In this document: positions 12,780-15,681 of the stretch, piece by piece
Numbering within the stretch: position 1 is the first letter of the stretch
How the letters are laid out: every line of letters starts with the position of its first letter
Assembly (NCBI GenBank): GCA_023435805.1
Contig: JAEZMC010000189.1
Coordinates: 1-15,681, forward strand
Length of the DNA: 15,681 nucleotides
Source: Bacillota bacterium
GTDB lineage: Bacteria > Bacillota > Clostridia > Acetivibrionales > DTU013
Reading direction: 5' to 3'
The notes under the pieces: generated by a model
Databases searched by the model: none
Told to the model about the DNA's origin: nothing
Seen by the model: the letters and a program-made list of their open reading frames with translations, nothing else
Position numbers and translations under genes: made by a program

Positions 12780-13634
12780 ATGGGACAAAGCATTACCATC
12801 ACCCTTGAAACATTTGAGGGCTTTGAAATTGAGCACTGCAAAAGGCAGGAGCCCTGCAGCATGGATCTTTACCACTATCACGGCAGCTTTGAAATCTATT
12901 ATCTGCTGTCGGGCACCCGGAATTATTTCATCAAAGACCGGGTATATCGAATTGAAAAAGGCGACGTGGTTTTAATCAACCGGCAGGACCTTCACAAAAC
13001 AACATATGGAGGTTCATCTTTCCATGAGCGGATACTGATCAATTTTGACGAAGCGTTTATTGGCGGGATGCTGCCGGTTGTAAAGGATATCGACCTATGG
13101 CAGCCATTCCGCCAGGGCATTCATGTCCTGAAGCTGAATAAATCTGAAAGGGTTATGATGGAGCAGGCACTGTTCAGAATAATGAAGGAAGCGCGGGAGC
13201 GGAGCGCGGGAGCGGAAACCTGTGTCAGGCTTTTACTGCTGGAATTGCTGATCTTTATTGCAAGGCGGGCTGTAATGCCGGAATCCGGTTTAGTGGAGCA
13301 GCATAATCCAATGTACGAGAAGATTTCGTGTATAGTAAAGCATATCAATTCCAATTATAAGGACAGGCTGACGCTGCAGTCCCTTGCGGGGACCTTCTAT
13401 ATCAGCCCGGGCTATCTGAGCAGGCTGTTTAAAAATGTAACGGGGTTCACCTTCGTGGAATACCTCAACAGCGTCCGTATAAAGGAGGCCCAGCGGCTGT
13501 TGAAGGATACGAAATACAATATGGGGGAGATTGCCGAAAGGACAGGCTATGAAAGCACCACGCATTTCGGCAGGGTATTCAGAGAGATCACCGGAGTGGC
13601 TCCGTTAAGGTATAGGAAACTCAACAAGGAATGA
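12780..13634 (+). CDS. AraC-family transcriptional regulator (cupin sensor + HTH)
   Basis: The product (284 aa) has an N-terminal cupin-like ligand domain (about 10-100), with histidines in LYHYHGSFEIYYLLSGTRNYF (30-50) and the GDVVLINRQDLHKTTYGG strand pair (61-78). A linker follows, then a C-terminal double helix-turn-helix: helices around 197-230 (SLAGTFYISPGYLSRLFKNVTG) and around 247-279 (NMGEIAERTGYESTTHFGRVFREITG). This is the usual layout of AraC activators of sugar genes. The start is ATG 12780 with a GGAGAGGGGG site about 6 bases upstream; an earlier in-frame ATG at 12762 lacks one. It is divergent from the GH4 gene and 75 bases ahead of the aldo/keto reductase, so it likely controls both sides. 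A 13-bp tandem duplication in the linker is listed separately. Confidence 0.93.
   Translation: MGQSITITLETFEGFEIEHCKRQEPCSMDLYHYHGSFEIYYLLSGTRNYFIKDRVYRIEKGDVVLINRQDLHKTTYGGSSFHERILINFDEAFIGGMLPVVKDIDLWQPFRQGIHVLKLNKSERVMMEQALFRIMKEARERSAGAETCVRLLLLELLIFIARRAVMPESGLVEQHNPMYEKISCIVKHINSNYKDRLTLQSLAGTFYISPGYLSRLFKNVTGFTFVEYLNSVRIKEAQRLLKDTKYNMGEIAERTGYESTTHFGRVFREITGVAPLRYRKLNKE
13191..13216 (+). repeat. 13-bp perfect tandem duplication inside araC
   Basis: GCGCGGGAGCGGA is present twice in direct succession (13191-13203, 13204-13216). It encodes the linker residues around EARERSAGAE (137-146) between the cupin and HTH domains. Because 13 is not a multiple of three, loss or gain of one unit would shift the frame before the DNA-binding domain. 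Confidence 0.9.
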
Positions 13635-13709
13635 AATCGTGAACGTCCATTGTGTAAAAGGACTAAAAAAGTGGTAATTTTATGCCATTGGTAATGAGGA
13701 GGGGATAGG

Positions 13710-14681
13710 ATGCAACACCTGGATATCAAAATTCCGAAGGACAGTTTAAAAATATCGGAAATCGTCCTGGGTACAGACTATTTCGGGTCTACGGTTCCTG
13801 AAACCGTGGCTTTCAGGCTGCTGGACATCTTTGCCGACGCAGGCGGCAACTGCGTGGATACCGCCCGGGTTTATGCGGCGTGGCTACCTGGCGGGATGGG
13901 AATCAGCGAAAAAACGGTTGGCAAGTGGATGAAAACCAGAGGCAACCGCAACAGGATGATCCTTTCTACAAAAGGAGGGCACCCCCCGCTGGATCAAATG
14001 GATCGGGGACGACTTTCTCGCAGAGAGCTTGAGAGCGATCTGGATGAGAGCCTGAAGGCGTTGGGAGTGGACGCCGTCGATCTGTACTGGCTGCACAGGG
14101 ATGATTTGTCACACCCGGTGGAAGACATCATGGAGACTTTATCAATAATGGTATCAAAAGGGAAAATACGCGCCGCAGGGTGCTCCAACTGGAGTACGGA
14201 AAGGCTGGCGGAGGCAAACCGGGCGGCACTTGCGAACGGATTTCCGGCCTTCTGCGCCAGCCAGATACAGTGGAGCCTGGCCACATCCACCCCGGACGCC
14301 CATGGTGACCTGACAATTGTCTGTATGAATGAACATGAATACGAATGGTATGCTAAAGAGAAATTCCCGGTTTTCGCCTTTTCCTCCCAGGCAAAGGGCT
14401 TCTTCGCCCGTGCTGCCGCAAAGGGGTTGGAGGCCATTAACCAAAAGGCCTATGCCCGTTTCCGTTCGCCGGAAAATATTGCACGACTGGAACGGGTCAG
14501 AGAGTATGCGGGACAAAACGGCCTGACACCTACTGCAGCGGCGCTTGGCTACATTTTAAGCAACCGTGTGCCGGCAGTCGCGATAGTGGGTTGTAAAAAC
14601 GAGGAACAATTGGCCGATACATTGACCGCTGCGGATATCCGTCTTCCGGAAGCAACGGTGGACTGGCTTTTTAGGGGATAG
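13710..14681 (+). CDS. Aldo/keto reductase
   Basis: The product (323 aa) is a TIM-barrel NAD(P)H-dependent oxidoreductase reducing or oxidising a carbonyl/alcohol group, often of a sugar or aldehyde. The catalytic tetrad is visible: Asp50 and Tyr55 in NCVDTARVYA, Lys88 in LSTKGG and His129 in LYWLHRDD. GCSNW (157-161) and AIVGCKNEEQL (291-301) are the usual later blocks, the latter near the cofactor site. The length fits the family. ATG 13710 follows a GGAGGGG site. It lies 75 bases after araC in the same direction with no terminator, so an araC-AKR-nitroreductase transcript is plausible. Some family members oxidise inositols or sugars; the substrate here is unknown. The neighbouring GH4 enzyme makes a sugar or uronate substrate an attractive guess only. 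Confidence 0.92.
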   Translation: MQHLDIKIPKDSLKISEIVLGTDYFGSTVPETVAFRLLDIFADAGGNCVDTARVYAAWLPGGMGISEKTVGKWMKTRGNRNRMILSTKGGHPPLDQMDRGRLSRRELESDLDESLKALGVDAVDLYWLHRDDLSHPVEDIMETLSIMVSKGKIRAAGCSNWSTERLAEANRAALANGFPAFCASQIQWSLATSTPDAHGDLTIVCMNEHEYEWYAKEKFPVFAFSSQAKGFFARAAAKGLEAINQKAYARFRSPENIARLERVREYAGQNGLTPTAAALGYILSNRVPAVAIVGCKNEEQLADTLTAADIRLPEATVDWLFRG

Positions 14682-14763
14682 ATCCAGATTGCTATGTTAC
14701 CGGGTGATCCACTCGGCAAAAGTACACAGTAAAGCAGAAATGCGAATAGAAAGGAATAAACAT

Positions 14764-15237
14764 ATGGAGCTTTCAGAGGTTATTACAAAAAGAAGAGCAA
14801 TACGCAAGTATAAGCAGGACCCGATACCGGAGGAAAAGCTGCAGAAGCTATATGGAGCGCTTCAGGCAGCACCTACGGGAAACAACCGCCAGCCCTTCAA
14901 ATTCATATTTGTACAGGATCCGGAGCTGCGGGAAAAGATGGTAAAGCAGGCCTGCAACCAGGAATTCCTGCTGCAGCCGCCGGTATTGATGGTAGCCTGC
15001 TGTGAAGAGGGCGACGCTTTTAATGTCGCCATTGCCGTCGACCATATGATCCTCACTGCTGCGGATGAAGGACTTGGTACCTGCTGGGTAGGCTGGTTTG
15101 ACAGAGAGATTGTACGAGGTTTGCTGAATATACCGGCTAACTGGGAAATCCCCATACTGGTTCCGATCGGGTATGCGGACGAAGAACCTCCCGTGAGGCC
15201 GAGAAAGCCTGTTAGCAAGATCGTTACAGTGATTTGA
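14764..15237 (+). CDS. Small nitroreductase-family flavoprotein
   Basis: The product (157 aa) has the FMN-binding nitroreductase fold in its short form. ITKRRAIRKYKQDPIP (7-22) is the N-terminal flavin-phosphate block, AAPTGNNRQPFKFIFV (35-50) is the second flavin-contact block, AVDHMILTAADEGLGTCWVGWF (91-112) is the dimer and active-site helix region, and PILVPIGYADEEP (130-142) is the C-terminal strand. Such enzymes use NAD(P)H to reduce nitro compounds, quinones or other acceptors; the natural substrate is rarely known. The start is ATG 14764 with AAGGA at 14751-14755, 8 bases upstream; a longer frame from 14689 has no matching site and adds residues outside the fold. It follows the aldo/keto reductase by 82 bases, probably on the same transcript. 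No clear terminator follows. Confidence 0.92.
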   Translation: MELSEVITKRRAIRKYKQDPIPEEKLQKLYGALQAAPTGNNRQPFKFIFVQDPELREKMVKQACNQEFLLQPPVLMVACCEEGDAFNVAIAVDHMILTAADEGLGTCWVGWFDREIVRGLLNIPANWEIPILVPIGYADEEPPVRPRKPVSKIVTVI

Positions 15238-15385
15238 GTACTCTCCGGCGTTGTGACGGGTGGCATTGGCTTGTCCTGGGATCGTTCCGTCTGCGATGGC
15301 ACACCGATCAACGCGGACAGCGCGGGAAGTGCTGCAGAAGCTCCTCGGCAAGCTTAGGGGAAAAACATGGAGTTTGTCCTCATTA

Positions 15386-15414
15386 TTTACAAAATTTTAT
15401 TGAACAGGTAAAAT
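15386..15414 (+). promoter_or_regulatory. Promoter for the exported-protein gene
   Basis: TTTACA (15386-15391) and TAAAAT (15409-15414) are separated by 17 bases, 70 bases before the start codon at 15485. This marks a new transcription unit after the nitroreductase. Confidence 0.72.
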
Positions 15415-15484
15415 AAAGTATACGGAATTCATAAACCATAACCTGCCCTCATAGAGAATACCTTTCGAATTGGAGGCACTTGTC

Positions 15485-15681
15485 ATGCGTAAAAAGCTGA
15501 TCTCCGGTATACTTGCATTTTCTGTGCTTATTACCTGTTTATCTTTGGGGCCAGCCAAGGCCGATTCCGGGAGTACTGCAGATCTTGAGCCGTACATGGT
15601 GCTAAACAATCACAATCTGTCGTTCATGGACCTGAAAGGCAGCAAGGAACTGCTGTCAACCATCAGCTTCAGCTCCAGGAC
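15485..15681 (+). CDS. Exported protein, N-terminal part (cut by window end)
   Basis: Translation from ATG 15485 stays open to the last base (65 complete codons). GGAGG at 15472-15476 is 8 bases upstream and a good promoter precedes it. The N terminus has a basic MRKK, a hydrophobic core (ISGILAFSVLITCLSLG) and a likely signal peptidase I site after AKA at residue 26, so the product is exported. There is a Cys in the core (LITC), but it is placed without a proper lipobox. The visible mature part begins DSGSTADLEPYMVLNN and is too short to place in a family. It may be a surface enzyme, a cell-wall protein or an extracellular lectin-like protein; none of these is supported over the others. Confidence 0.82.
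   Translation, partial: MRKKLISGILAFSVLITCLSLGPAKADSGSTADLEPYMVLNNHNLSFMDLKGSKELLSTISFSSR

Noticed and set aside
14848..15351. Two overlapping open frames on the minus strand opposite the nitroreductase
   Set aside because: The nitroreductase motifs on the plus strand are unambiguous and the minus-strand frames lack start signals and known motifs.

Overview
The window looks like a chromosomal, carbohydrate-utilisation region of a Bacillota (low-GC Gram-positive) bacterium, most likely a saccharolytic Clostridia or Paenibacillaceae member. The reasons are the near-consensus AGGAGG-type ribosome binding sites in front of almost every gene, sigma-A-like promoters with 17-base spacers, an LplB/LplC/LipO-type sugar ABC transporter, a Bacillus-LplD-like GH4 enzyme and an AraC regulator. 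Base composition is close to even by eye. No tRNA, rRNA, CRISPR array, transposase or phage gene was seen.

Layout. Positions 1-2741 hold the end of a sugar ABC transporter operon: the 3' tail of a first permease, a complete second permease and a solute-binding protein, closed by a strong terminator. Next (2806-4894) is a separately promoted cytoplasmic GH20 beta-N-acetylhexosaminidase, ending in a terminator shared with a convergent MFS transporter. On the minus strand lie the MFS transporter (4893-6113), an N,N'-diacetylchitobiose phosphorylase of family GH94 (6263-8659) and a YfcE-like phosphodiesterase (8868-9344). Then on the plus strand come an orphan SagB-type nitroreductase-fold protein (9554-10303) and a PhnB/VOC-fold protein (10530-10967), closed by a terminator that faces a minus-strand GH4 enzyme related to LplD alpha-galacturonidase (11072-12460). 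A 319-base divergent regulatory region separates that gene from an AraC regulator (12780-13634), followed by an aldo/keto reductase, a small nitroreductase and the start of an exported protein cut by the window end.

How the genes may work together. GH20, chitobiose phosphorylase and one or both transporters form a coherent intracellular route for beta-linked N-acetylhexosamine oligosaccharides. The hexosaminidase would trim GlcNAc residues, and the phosphorylase would split GlcNAc2 with phosphate to GlcNAc-1-phosphate plus GlcNAc, saving ATP. The GH4/AraC pair is a second module, probably for a uronide or related glycoside. Substrates are inferred from family membership only.

The most unusual parts are non-coding. 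Between lplD-like and araC there are eight TCCG cores at an almost exact 11-base period, and next to them a perfect 14-bp inverted repeat that places both divergent -10 hexamers in mirror positions about a near-central 8-bp palindrome. Smaller curiosities are a triplicated 14-bp repeat ending on the chbP stop codon, a 13-bp (non-triplet) tandem duplication inside araC, an 8-bp inverted repeat across the chbP promoter region, and a solute-binding protein whose leader lacks a normal lipobox. No clearly new multi-gene system was found.
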